DNA of 64,000 nt from Haloplanus ruber. Lineage in GTDB: Archaea; Halobacteriota; Halobacteria; Halobacteriales; Haloferacaceae. A program made the translations under genes and the position numbers. Numbering within the stretch: position 1 is the first letter of the stretch; each line of letters begins with the position of its first letter. The DNA lies in the NCBI RefSeq assembly GCF_024494725.1, contig NZ_JANHDK010000001.1, forward strand, positions 186,001 through 250,000, written 5' to 3'. Positions 43,546-52,067 of the stretch are shown here, piece by piece. Below the pieces are notes generated by a model. It was not told the origin of the DNA and did not search any database. It worked only from the letters and a program-made list of their open reading frames with translations.

Positions 43546-46500
43546 TCAGGCCCTGTCGTCGGCAGCGGGAGCGTGGAGCTGCGACGGCTGCGTTGCGGAC
43601 GCGCCGTCGGAGGTGTCGTCGCCGGCGCCGTCACCGCCGGTCGCGTCGTCGACCGGGTCGCTCGGCTCGATGGCTTCGGACTGGTTCCCGCCGCTCAGCG
43701 AGATGTTCTGGAAGGGGTTGTTCCCCTCTAAGGTCACCGCACGCGGCTCCTCGATGTCGCCGTTGACCCGTCCCTCCCGAATCTGGACCTGGGAGCGGAA
43801 CTGGACGAACGAGCCGTTCTGTGTGGCCAGCCCCGTCTCGATGGTGTAGGGACCGGTCGCCCGAACGCTCACGTTCGTGTAGCCGTTCGAGGGGCCGTAC
43901 TCGTCGTACCCCGTCGTGGAGTACGGGAGCGTCATCTGGAGTTCGCCGTCCTCGTTCGTCCGGGTCTCCTGGGTGTAGGTGAACGTCTCGTTGGTCGTCG
44001 ACACCCGCATCGGCACCCTCGCGCGGACCGACGTGTTCGGAGGCAGTCCGTCGCTGGTGACCGTCGCTCCGGGCACCTTCTCGAAGGACTTCACCCACGA
44101 GGGCTCGTAGAGCGTCTGTGACGACGGCGGTACGCCCGTCACGGCGAAGGTGCTGCGTGTGCCGCGCTGGTACTGCGAGGCCTTGGTGGCGTTGGACTCG
44201 CTCACCTTCACCAGTCGGTAGTGCTCGAGGGCGGACACCCGCTCGGTCGGGAAGTGCCCCACGCCGCCGATCTGTGACGTGCTGTCGTTGGCGACGTACG
44301 ACTCGGCGGCGGACATGTTGGGGAACTGTCGGAGCATCCGTTGGTCACCCTGTGGCCCGGCGCGGATGGAGATGGTCTCGCCGGCCTGGGTCTGTGCGCG
44401 GCGCTGTTCCCAGTCGACGACGATTGGCTGAGGCTCCATGGCGCTCCCGTGGTAGGCGTAGAGCCGCACCATCAGGCTGTCGTAGTACCGCTGGTTGCGC
44501 AGGTAGAACAGCCCGCGGAGGTTGCTGGCGTACACCGGGCCGTAGAAGTCGCTCTGGGAGACGTTCCCGTCATCGTAGAAGACTGTCGGGGCGGCGAACT
44601 TCGACCGCGGGTTGACCATCTGCCAGTCGACCATCACGTACCGGGTGCCCGTAGCCTCCGCGTCGCGTTCGCCGAGGGCGTCCTGTGCGGCCGACTCGTT
44701 GGGGGCAAGCAGGAAGTTCGCGGCCGACCTGGCACCCTGTTGGAATGGGTTGGCGTTCGGAATCCGCTCGCCGCGGACGGTGATCCAGTGTCCGTAGTCC
44801 CACCACGACTGGACGCCATACGCGCCCGCCGGATAGTCGTAGTCGTCCGTCCGCGAGTAGGTGCCGTAGTACTCCATCTCGTTGTCCGCGCCGCCGAAGG
44901 TTCCGGGGGCGGGCGTGTTCGACTTCATCCACTGGAGCGAGCCGTCCCACTCGGTGATTGCCCCGGTGTTGGTGTCCTGCGCCGCCTGCCAGGCAGTGCT
45001 ACTCCGGTCGACCGAGGGGTTACCAGTGTTGCGGACGCTCATCGGAACGAGCAACACGGGCGTGACGATCAGCATCACGGCCGCGAGGACGGCGAGCACC
45101 TGATACCCCTGCAGGTCACTGAGGGCGTCGAACGACGACGCATCTAAGTCGAGATACCGGATGATCTGTCCGATCAGGTAGGCGTTCGCGATAGCGACCA
45201 CCGGAGCGAGGTAGTAGTGGAACCGCACCTGCGTGAACGCCGCCGAGGTGATGAAGGCCGCCCAGATGACGAAAAACAGCTCCTCGGCGTCGTAGCTCGA
45301 CTGGAGGACGGCCCCGAACAGGATGGCGGCCACGAGCACCACGCCGACAAGTTCCGAGACCACGCCGAAAGCATCGCCGACGGCGCGGAACGGCCCCGGT
45401 GCTACGAACAGGAGGCCGATCAGCGACAGCGACCCAGCGGCGTAGGCGATTCGTTCCGTCTCGCCGTCGCGCACCAGCGGTTTCGCGAGCAGCCAGATGA
45501 CGGCCACCACGCCGGTAAAGAGGGTGAAGCCGTAGTCGGCCATGATCCGGCCTGTGGCGTTCATCGCGTTCTGCTGGAGGATGCCGGGGTCGAGGTACGG
45601 CTGAGCCTCGGAGATGGTGCGGGTCCCTGCGCCGGCGCTGAAGCCGATAAATCGGAAGGCGTTGGCCTGGATCTGTCCGAACAGCGAGGGGAGGGCGACG
45701 GCGACGACACCCGCGGCGACGGCGAAGATGCCGACGACGCCGACGGGGTAGTAACGGCGGTCAAGGTCACGGCCATCGAACGCGCGGGCAAGGCCGGCCA
45801 TAAGCGCCGCGCCGCCGGCAACCGAGAGCGCGACGACGGGCTGGAGGAGGGAGTACTCGACCGGGCTGAACGACGTCGTCTCGAACTGGACCAAGATCAA
45901 GAGAGCGGTCACGGTCATCGACACGACACCGACGAACGCCACCGGTTCGGGTGAGCCGCCGGTGACGTAGTCGCTCGTGAGCTGGTAGACCAGATACGTC
46001 CCGAAGATACCGACCAGCAGGATACCCGGCGGCCAGACCCACATGTAGAGGGCGACGGCGACGCCGGCGAGCGCACTCCAGAGCAGCGGTTGGCGGAGCG
46101 CGTCCACGTCACGGTCGACGACGAGCTCCCACACCGGTTTCTCTCGCGTGGCGACGCCGATGGCGATCAGCAGCGCGAACACCGCAATCGTCTGGAAGAG
46201 CGGTTCAGCGATGTTGTGATCGGCGAAGCCGACGAGGCCACGCTGGAGGAATTGCCCCGGAAGCAACAGGAGGACGACGGCCCCGAAAAGTCCGGCCACG
46301 CGGCCGGCGAGTCGCTTCCCGATGGCGTAGACGGGAATCGCGACCAGCGCGCCAAAGACGGCGGGCGCAACGAGGAGCGTCTTTGCGATCAGCTCCTGCG
46401 AGGGGCTGCCTAGCCCGACGGCCAGCGCCGCTGTCGCGACGATCTGGTCGTACAGCGTGCCGAACTGGCCGACGCTCGTTCCGTAGGGGAACTGCGTCCA

Positions 46501-46734
46501 CGGATCGAACGGCATGGTAAACGGCCAGTTGCGAACCGTATACTCGACCTCGCGGAGGTGATACCACGCGTCGTTGCCGGAGAAGTACACCGATCCGTCC
46601 CGGATGAAGATGTCGTAGGCCTGGAGGCGGATGGCGACCATCACCGCAACGACGATGCCGAGCACGGGGATCTGATACCAGTCGAAAAAGAGGTCAGCGA
46701 CTGACGGGGACCCTTGACTCTGATCGTCGCTCAT
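43546..46734 (-). CDS. aglB: Oligosaccharyltransferase AglB
   Basis: Transfers the lipid-linked glycan to Asn of N-x-S/T sequons outside the cell. The 1062-residue protein has ~13 membrane helices (about residues 20-590) and a large soluble C-terminal domain. The STT3 catalytic signature WWDYGHW is near residue 644 and the first loop metal motif is GNDAWYHLREVEY. The extreme C-terminus is acidic and low-complexity. Full length for the family. Followed by the DUF368 gene and divergent from a family-2 glycosyltransferase, placing it in the glycan region. Confidence 0.97.
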   Translation of the reverse strand: MSDDQSQGSPSVADLFFDWYQIPVLGIVVAVMVAIRLQAYDIFIRDGSVYFSGNDAWYHLREVEYTVRNWPFTMPFDPWTQFPYGTSVGQFGTLYDQIVATAALAVGLGSPSQELIAKTLLVAPAVFGALVAIPVYAIGKRLAGRVAGLFGAVVLLLLPGQFLQRGLVGFADHNIAEPLFQTIAVFALLIAIGVATREKPVWELVVDRDVDALRQPLLWSALAGVAVALYMWVWPPGILLVGIFGTYLVYQLTSDYVTGGSPEPVAFVGVVSMTVTALLILVQFETTSFSPVEYSLLQPVVALSVAGGAALMAGLARAFDGRDLDRRYYPVGVVGIFAVAAGVVAVALPSLFGQIQANAFRFIGFSAGAGTRTISEAQPYLDPGILQQNAMNATGRIMADYGFTLFTGVVAVIWLLAKPLVRDGETERIAYAAGSLSLIGLLFVAPGPFRAVGDAFGVVSELVGVVLVAAILFGAVLQSSYDAEELFFVIWAAFITSAAFTQVRFHYYLAPVVAIANAYLIGQIIRYLDLDASSFDALSDLQGYQVLAVLAAVMLIVTPVLLVPMSVRNTGNPSVDRSSTAWQAAQDTNTGAITEWDGSLQWMKSNTPAPGTFGGADNEMEYYGTYSRTDDYDYPAGAYGVQSWWDYGHWITVRGERIPNANPFQQGARSAANFLLAPNESAAQDALGERDAEATGTRYVMVDWQMVNPRSKFAAPTVFYDDGNVSQSDFYGPVYASNLRGLFYLRNQRYYDSLMVRLYAYHGSAMEPQPIVVDWEQRRAQTQAGETISIRAGPQGDQRMLRQFPNMSAAESYVANDSTSQIGGVGHFPTERVSALEHYRLVKVSESNATKASQYQRGTRSTFAVTGVPPSSQTLYEPSWVKSFEKVPGATVTSDGLPPNTSVRARVPMRVSTTNETFTYTQETRTNEDGELQMTLPYSTTGYDEYGPSNGYTNVSVRATGPYTIETGLATQNGSFVQFRSQVQIREGRVNGDIEEPRAVTLEGNNPFQNISLSGGNQSEAIEPSDPVDDATGGDGAGDDTSDGASATQPSQLHAPAADDRA

Positions 46735-46844
46735 TGGCCGAACGGACTTGGATTATAGGCATAAACCTTGTTATCTACCGTGGGAACACCGCCACACGGG
46801 AGGGGACCGTCACCGCTTTACTCCCTCCGAATCCAAGGGAGAGC

Positions 46845-47987
46845 ATGCGTCGTATCCGCAACGCTGCCGTGGGTCTGCTCGGCCTGACGGGGCTTCCCTA
46901 CCTCTGTTATCTCGCCGTCGCAGTGATCCTCGACCCGGAGGGGTCACCCGCCGACAAGCGGCCGGCGGAGCCGACCATCAGCATCGTCCTTCCGACGTAC
47001 AACGAGGAGCGCATCGTCGAGGGAAAGCTTTCGGAACTGGTCGACCTCGACTATCCGATGGAGCACGTCGAAGTCGTCGTCGTCGACTCCAGCGACGACG
47101 AGACACGCGACATCGTCCGGTCGTTTTTCGCCGACCGGGACGCGCCCACGCTGACACTCATCGAGGAGGACGAGCGCCGCGGCCTCTCGCCTGCGCTCAA
47201 CGACGCGTACGCGGCGGCCGCGAACGAGGTGGTAGTGAAAACCGACTGTGACTCCCGCATCGCCGCCGACGCGCTCCGCGAGGCGGCGGCAAATCTGGCC
47301 GACCCGTCGGTACGCGCCGTGACCGGACGGAACGCCGAGGTGCTCGGCGGCAGCGCCGTTGAGGCCGGCTACCGCGACATCCAGAGTCGGATTCAGGTCC
47401 TTGAATCCCACCTCGATTCGACGCTTATCTTCCACGGACCGTTCTCGGCGTTCGAAAACGACGCCATCGTTCCCATCGACTCCGACTCCATCGCCGACGA
47501 CTCGGAGTTGGCGCTCCGCATCCGGAAAAATGGCGGCCGGGCGGTGTTCGATCCAGCCATCCGCTACAAGGAGGCCGCCCACTCCGAGTTCCGGAAGCGC
47601 CGCCAACAGAAGGATCGGCGAGCGATGGGCCTGCTTCGTCTCCTCTGGCGTCAGCGGTCGATGCTCGGGGGGTTCGGCAACTACGGCCGCGTCGTCCTGC
47701 CCTTCAACTGGTGGTTCATGCTGATCTCTCCGTGGCTTCTGATGACCGGGTTGGTGCTGTCGTCGGCCGCTGCGGTCGGTCTCGCCGGTCCCCTGGGACT
47801 ACTCGTTCCCGCCGGCGTCGTCGCGTTCGTCCGTGCCGGATCGCGGGACGCACTCGGCCGCCTTCAGCCGGCGTACTCGCTGTTCGACACGCAGGTGTCG
47901 CTGTTCAAGGCGAGCGTGACGCTGCTCCGCGGTGGCGGCTCAGAAATCTGGGACGTGGACCAGGAGTTGCGCGACGTCTACGAGTAA
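46845..47987 (+). CDS. Glycosyltransferase family 2, membrane-associated
   Basis: A 380-residue GT-A glycosyltransferase. The core reads SIVLPTYNEERIVEGKL, EVVVVDSSDDETRDIV, and VVVKTDCDSR (DxD-like, near residue 144), then the ADDSELALRIR region and C-terminal membrane segments (VVLPFNWWFMLISPWLLM, LAGPLGLLVPAGVVAFV). One N-terminal helix (LLGLTGLPYLCYLAVAVIL) is also seen. It most likely adds or polymerises a sugar for the S-layer glycan. A purine-rich GGGAGAG precedes the ATG at 46845; a weak frame runs upstream to 46734 opposite aglB's start. Confidence 0.87.
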   Translation: MRRIRNAAVGLLGLTGLPYLCYLAVAVILDPEGSPADKRPAEPTISIVLPTYNEERIVEGKLSELVDLDYPMEHVEVVVVDSSDDETRDIVRSFFADRDAPTLTLIEEDERRGLSPALNDAYAAAANEVVVKTDCDSRIAADALREAAANLADPSVRAVTGRNAEVLGGSAVEAGYRDIQSRIQVLESHLDSTLIFHGPFSAFENDAIVPIDSDSIADDSELALRIRKNGGRAVFDPAIRYKEAAHSEFRKRRQQKDRRAMGLLRLLWRQRSMLGGFGNYGRVVLPFNWWFMLISPWLLMTGLVLSSAAAVGLAGPLGLLVPAGVVAFVRAGSRDALGRLQPAYSLFDTQVSLFKASVTLLRGGGSEIWDVDQELRDVYE

Positions 47988-48059
47988 TCAACGGCTCTCG
48001 TACCATTCGACGAACCGGTCGATCCCCGAGTCGAAGTCGTTCCGGATCCCCCGCTGAAC
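47988..48059 (-). pseudogene. C-terminal remnant of an NDP-sugar epimerase
   Basis: Read on the minus strand this stretch gives VQRGIRNDFDSG followed by IDRFVEWYESR and a stop. That ending is typical of haloarchaeal NAD-dependent epimerase/dehydratase proteins of surface-sugar pathways. The rest of the gene is absent: sequence to the right is unrelated and visibly more AT-rich. It marks the left border of the rearranged island. Confidence 0.6.
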
Positions 48060-48254
48060 GATGCTGCTTGTCTTCGTGGGCAACAATATCCGAACAACAC
48101 ATATACCTCTGCAAATGACCAATACACACGGAATGAGTGTCGACCTATTTTCCTTCTCGCTCGCTGTCGTTCACGAATGCTGCTACTACGAGCGTTATGA
48201 TGCCGAACACGTGGGCGAGACCATCGTGCGGACGCTCAATGCACCAATATATAG
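48060..48254. other. AT-rich junction, no supported gene
   Basis: Nothing here is assignable. It contains AT-rich stretches (ACACATATACC near 48100) and an open frame starting at 48061 (MLLVFVGNNIRTTHIPLQMT) whose residues match nothing I know. It begins directly after the epimerase remnant. Confidence 0.5.
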
Positions 48255-48569
48255 CGGGAGGAGTACGAGAGAGTTGTGCTGCCGTTCAAGTGGTGCTTCG
48301 TGATTGTCTCGCCATGGCTGCTGGCTGCCACGCTTGTATTTGGGTCCGTGGCAGTCGTCTCGTTGTTTGATGTTGTCAGACTGGCGGCGACCGCTGCAGT
48401 CAGCGTCTTCGCGTGCCTCGGGCAGAGGTACTCGTTCGGTCCCGTGCAGTCACTTTACCCTATTTTCGACACGCAGGAGCCTCTCCTGCGCGTGAGCGTG
48501 GAGCTGCTTCCCGGGGAGGGTGACAGCACGTGGGAAGTTGACGTAGAACTGCAAGAGGCGTGTGAATGA
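48255..48569 (+). pseudogene. 3' remnant of a family-2 glycosyltransferase
   Basis: This region encodes ERVVLPFKWCFVIVSPWLL and later QSLYPIFDTQEPLLRVSVEL and STWEVDVELQEACE. These align with the C-terminus of the intact glycosyltransferase at 46845-47987 (GRVVLPFNWWFMLISPWLL; QPAYSLFDTQVSLFKASVTL; EIWDVDQELRDVYE). The catalytic domain is missing and an in-frame stop lies just upstream at 48252-48254, so this is a diverged remnant of a paralogue. A GTG at 48276 gives a 97-codon frame overlapping the next gene by ATGA, so translation of a short protein cannot be excluded. Confidence 0.72.
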
Positions 48570-49624
48570 GGATACTGTTCGTTACGCACCGCTACCCACC
48601 CCACACCGGAGGTATCGAAACGCACGTACAGGAGATTGCGACGCGGCTCGCTGACCGCGGCCACGACGTGACCGTATTCAGCGCGGACGCCAGCTCAGAC
48701 GCACTATCAGAGTGTACGGACGATGGCGTTCGAGTGCGGCGCTTTCGATCTGTTAGTATAGGTGGCGCGTTCTACGTGGCGCCGCAGATGGCGCTCGCAG
48801 TTCGACGGGCCGACGTGGATGTCGTGCATGCGCACAACTATCACGCGCTTCCGTTGTTCTTCGCGGCGCTCGGTGCTACCGACGAGCGGTTCGTTGTGAC
48901 GACTCACTACCACGGCGAGAGTGCGAGCGGCTTTCGGGACGTGCTACTGTCCGTCTACCGGCCGTTCGGTCGGTGGGCGATTCGACAAGCTGACGAATTG
49001 ATTGCCGTGAGCGAGTGGGAGCAAGAACGATTATTGGCGGATTTCGGCATTGACGCCACAGTAATTCCCAACGGTGTGGCTGTTGAGCGGTTCGCCAACG
49101 CCGAACCTGAGGGGCGGAAGCATCCGTACCTGCTATGTGTTGGACGACTAAAGGAGTACAAAGGAGTCCAACACGTGATTCGTGCGTTGCCGGAGCTGCC
49201 CGAGTACGATTTGGTGGTCGCTGGGAGTGGACCGTTCCGGGACGAGCTAGAGCAAATTGCTCGTGAGGAAGGGGTTGCTGACCGTGTTGATTTTCTTGGG
49301 TATGTCGGCGAGGAACGGCTTCCAAAGCTGTACGCTGGGGCGGACGTGTACGTGACGATGTCCGAGTTCGAAGCTTACGGGATGACTGTCGCTGAGTCTA
49401 TCGCTGCTTGCACTCCGGTCGTGATACGCGAAGCCGGAGCACTAACTGACTGGCTTGATTTGGACGGAACTATCAACATCACCCATCCACACTCCTCTGC
49501 ACTCACGAATGCCTTAGAGGCAGCTATTAATGGTACTTGTCCCGACTCACACGCAGTATTAGATTGGGATACCGTCTGTGAGAAATTAATTAAGCTGTAT
49601 CAGGATAGAACAGCAGAACCATGA
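48566..49624 (+). CDS. Glycosyltransferase family 4 (GT-B)
   Basis: A 352-residue GT-B glycosyltransferase. It begins MRILFVTHRYPPHTGGIETHV (acceptor domain) and contains VVHAHNYHALPLFFAA, AVSEWEQERLLADFGI, LLCVGRLKEYKGVQHVIRAL and the donor-binding SEFEAYGMTVAESIA (E-x7-E). It likely adds a hexose to the lipid-linked glycan. Its start overlaps the remnant upstream by 4 bp. A diverged, truncated copy in opposite orientation lies at 54966-55824. GC is lower than in core genes. Confidence 0.88.
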   Translation: MRILFVTHRYPPHTGGIETHVQEIATRLADRGHDVTVFSADASSDALSECTDDGVRVRRFRSVSIGGAFYVAPQMALAVRRADVDVVHAHNYHALPLFFAALGATDERFVVTTHYHGESASGFRDVLLSVYRPFGRWAIRQADELIAVSEWEQERLLADFGIDATVIPNGVAVERFANAEPEGRKHPYLLCVGRLKEYKGVQHVIRALPELPEYDLVVAGSGPFRDELEQIAREEGVADRVDFLGYVGEERLPKLYAGADVYVTMSEFEAYGMTVAESIAACTPVVIREAGALTDWLDLDGTINITHPHSSALTNALEAAINGTCPDSHAVLDWDTVCEKLIKLYQDRTAEP

Positions 49625-49734
49625 TGGTAGTTTCTGTCTGCTCTGATGAATCGAAACCATTAATCTACGAACCGCATTTCTGTTATAGAGTAGAACCGCT
49701 CCAAGGACTTGATACATGATCAAAGTCACTGTGC
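49625..49734. other. AT-rich gap, no supported gene
   Basis: Between the glycosyltransferase stop and the flippase relic lies AT-rich sequence with no coding frame I can support. Confidence 0.4.
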
Positions 49735-49983
49735 TCGCGAGCGGGCAAGAACAAACCCGGACGCCATCACCGAGGACAGCAGCAGTCCTGGGAGAACCAG
49801 CTGTAAGGCGATTTGATACTGTCCCGCAGCAGCACTTCCAAGCACGGCGCTCAACAGGAGGATATCGATTCTCGAGTATGCCGTTCCAACGAATATATTA
49901 GGAATTGAAAACCTGGCGAACTGCCAAAGGCTCCTCAGTGGCCCCCTGTAACCGGCGAGGCTCAATACTCCTGATCTCCGGTG
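49735..49983 (-). pseudogene. Internal fragment of a polysaccharide flippase
   Basis: On the minus strand this codes for SLWQFARFSIPNIFVGTAYS and then RIDILLLSAVLGSAAAGQYQ. It parallels the intact flippase at 53362-54798 (SLWDYARYSTPAAIVGKAYD, RIDVLLLGFLVG). Stops bound the homologous part at both sides, with no N-terminal or C-terminal domains. It is an inverted relic of a Wzx-like protein (MOP superfamily). Confidence 0.7.
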
Positions 49984-50031
49984 CTACCGAGAAGCACATC
50001 TTGAGGGTGTCCGTGATGCTTATCTTACCAG

Positions 50032-51096
50032 ATGTCAAATCTGCCTTTGAAACATAGCTCAGATATGCATGTCGAATATTTTACCACAGCTTCAGATCAA
50101 GACTGTGGAATATCGGACTATACGGATGTATTGATGAACAATATTGAAGGAATTACGACCTCGAAAACAGGTGTCAAACTCAGGTCGTCTGATATTTTAA
50201 ATTACGTTCTTCAGTCATTTAATGCTGGAAAGCATGATGTACTCCATGTTCAACACGAGTACGGGATTTTTGGCCCTATGAGCATAGCTTCATGGCTAGT
50301 CTTCCCGATCTTATGGATCATGTCTCGGCTTCGTGGAACACCCATCATAATCACATTTCACACAGTATGGTCTAATAAGACCGTCAGCCCACCCCTCAGA
50401 CCGCTTAAGAAATTATACGTTTCCCTCAACAATGCTATGCTGCGGGCGGTAGCAGACCACGAGATGTTTCTCTCCGAAGAAGAAAAGAGAATGATGGGTT
50501 CCGATGGATACGTTATTGCACACGGCGTTCCAACCGAAACGCATCCTAATACGACCGCAAAGACTGAACTCGGGTACGAAGAAGACGAACAAATCGTAAT
50601 TGAGCTGGGATACGTTCGACCTGAGAAGGGGCAAAAAGAATTCGCGGAAATGGCAAAGTTCATTGATGCGTCATGTGTCATCGCTGGTGGCCCCCAGAAC
50701 ACACGGGGAGAAGAATACCTTGACATCATCGATACCTCAAACGTTGAGGTCACGGGTGTTCTCAGTAAAAACGAATTTCACGATTGGCTAAACGCCGCCG
50801 ATATTGTGGTCTTGCCGTACCAGACAGTTTCCCAGAGCGGTATCCTCAATTGGGCTGTTGCATACGATACTCCAATCGCTGCCCACGAATTACAGAAGTT
50901 TGTTGAAATGGAAGTTGAGTTCGGCCTCCCAACCACATTTGATAAAGACAACCCTGAGTCGGCTGGATCCGTTGTGAACGAACTCTTGGACAGAGAGGGT
51001 CCACAGGAAGACGCGATTGAAGCGTATCGAGTAGAGAATGGAATGACTAATGTACTTGAATTCCACACTGACCTTTACGCGAGGGTAACGCAATAA
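50032..51096 (+). CDS. Glycosyltransferase (GT-B, family 4-like)
   Basis: A 354-residue protein with a GT-B layout: HDVLHVQHEYGIFGP, IIITFHTVWSN, VAHGVPTETH-like loop (YVIAHGVPTE), ELGYVRPEKGQKEFAEMAKF and ADIVVLPYQTVSQSGILNWAV. A plausible alternative start is the ATG at 50065 (MHVEYFTTASDQDCGISDYTD). It is the first gene of the AT-rich cassette; its stop overlaps the next start by one base (TAATG). GC content and codon use are unlike those of the core genes. Confidence 0.8.
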   Translation: MSNLPLKHSSDMHVEYFTTASDQDCGISDYTDVLMNNIEGITTSKTGVKLRSSDILNYVLQSFNAGKHDVLHVQHEYGIFGPMSIASWLVFPILWIMSRLRGTPIIITFHTVWSNKTVSPPLRPLKKLYVSLNNAMLRAVADHEMFLSEEEKRMMGSDGYVIAHGVPTETHPNTTAKTELGYEEDEQIVIELGYVRPEKGQKEFAEMAKFIDASCVIAGGPQNTRGEEYLDIIDTSNVEVTGVLSKNEFHDWLNAADIVVLPYQTVSQSGILNWAVAYDTPIAAHELQKFVEMEVEFGLPTTFDKDNPESAGSVVNELLDREGPQEDAIEAYRVENGMTNVLEFHTDLYARVTQ

Positions 51097-52067
51097 TGAA
51101 CAACATAGCTAACAAAATACAGTATATAGCCTCTGAACTTTCACAAAATGGGAGCGACCCATACTGGTGGAGACAAAGGTTCGCATCGCGGATTGCTGGA
51201 CCAGCTCTGGGACATATCCACGATAACTCAGGGGTGGACTATATGTCTCGCGACTGGGATAATCTTCTGATTTTAGACGCCTGCCGGGCAGACATGTTTG
51301 AGGAAGTGTTTGACTCCACTCAGTTTGACGAGTATGAGTCCGTCCACTCCATAGGCTGTTCCAGCCCAGAGTGGATGAAAAAAACGTTCCATGGCAAGGA
51401 GTTTCCGGATACGGTCTACGTAACGGCTAATCCTTGGATTTCAAAGATTGCACCAGATTCTTTCCATCATATTGAGAACCTGTGGCTTCGTGATTATGAT
51501 GTTTCAGCTGAGGACCTGGAAGGAGCTGCGGTTTTGGAGGAGGCTGGTCTAGGAGATGTCCCTACGATTTACCCAGACGTTTTGTCTGATGCTGCCCGGG
51601 ATATGAAAAAAGAGTATCCTGACAAGAGGTTGATAATTCATTACTTCCAACCCCACGCACCTTGCGTTGGGAACCCGGATGGATCGCGAAAAGACGAAGT
51701 TCTAAATGAGATGCACCCAGGCGATGATTTAAAAGAGGGGAACGTTACTCGCGAAGAGGTCTGGGAAGCGTATACTGACAATCTCAGGTACGCGTTCTAC
51801 TATGCCGAAGAACTTTCAAGAGACCTAGGTGGACGCTCTGTTTTTACTGCAGATCACGGAGAACTTTTCGGGGAATGGCTGTGGCCTTTCCCCATTCGGG
51901 GGTACGCTCATCCAGACAGCGTTCGTCACCCGAAGCTTACAGAAGTGCCTTGGGCAGTAGTCGAACACGGGGATCGACGTGAGATAACCGCAGAGTCAAC
52001 TTCTCATCACGAGGCCGATGACAGTGTAGTAAATGAACGACTGAAAGACCTCGGGTACAAGGTATGA
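51096..52067 (+). CDS. Alkaline-phosphatase/sulfatase-fold protein (first of pair)
   Basis: A 323-residue protein of the alkaline phosphatase superfamily. Elements include DNLLILDACRADMFEEV (metal-binding Asp and a Cys near the nucleophile position), IIHYFQPHAPC and the metal-site TADHGELFGE. It probably cleaves or transfers sulfate or phosphate on a sugar, as seen in haloarchaeal glycan loci. The C-terminus ends VNERLKDLGYKV, matching the partner gene's ending. ATGA overlap with the following gene. Substrate unknown. Confidence 0.75.
   Translation: MNNIANKIQYIASELSQNGSDPYWWRQRFASRIAGPALGHIHDNSGVDYMSRDWDNLLILDACRADMFEEVFDSTQFDEYESVHSIGCSSPEWMKKTFHGKEFPDTVYVTANPWISKIAPDSFHHIENLWLRDYDVSAEDLEGAAVLEEAGLGDVPTIYPDVLSDAARDMKKEYPDKRLIIHYFQPHAPCVGNPDGSRKDEVLNEMHPGDDLKEGNVTREEVWEAYTDNLRYAFYYAEELSRDLGGRSVFTADHGELFGEWLWPFPIRGYAHPDSVRHPKLTEVPWAVVEHGDRREITAESTSHHEADDSVVNERLKDLGYKV

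Noticed and set aside
48061-48303. 80-codon frame at the island border (MLLVFVGNN...)
   Set aside because: Overlaps the glycosyltransferase remnant in a different frame, resembles nothing known and lies at a rearrangement junction.
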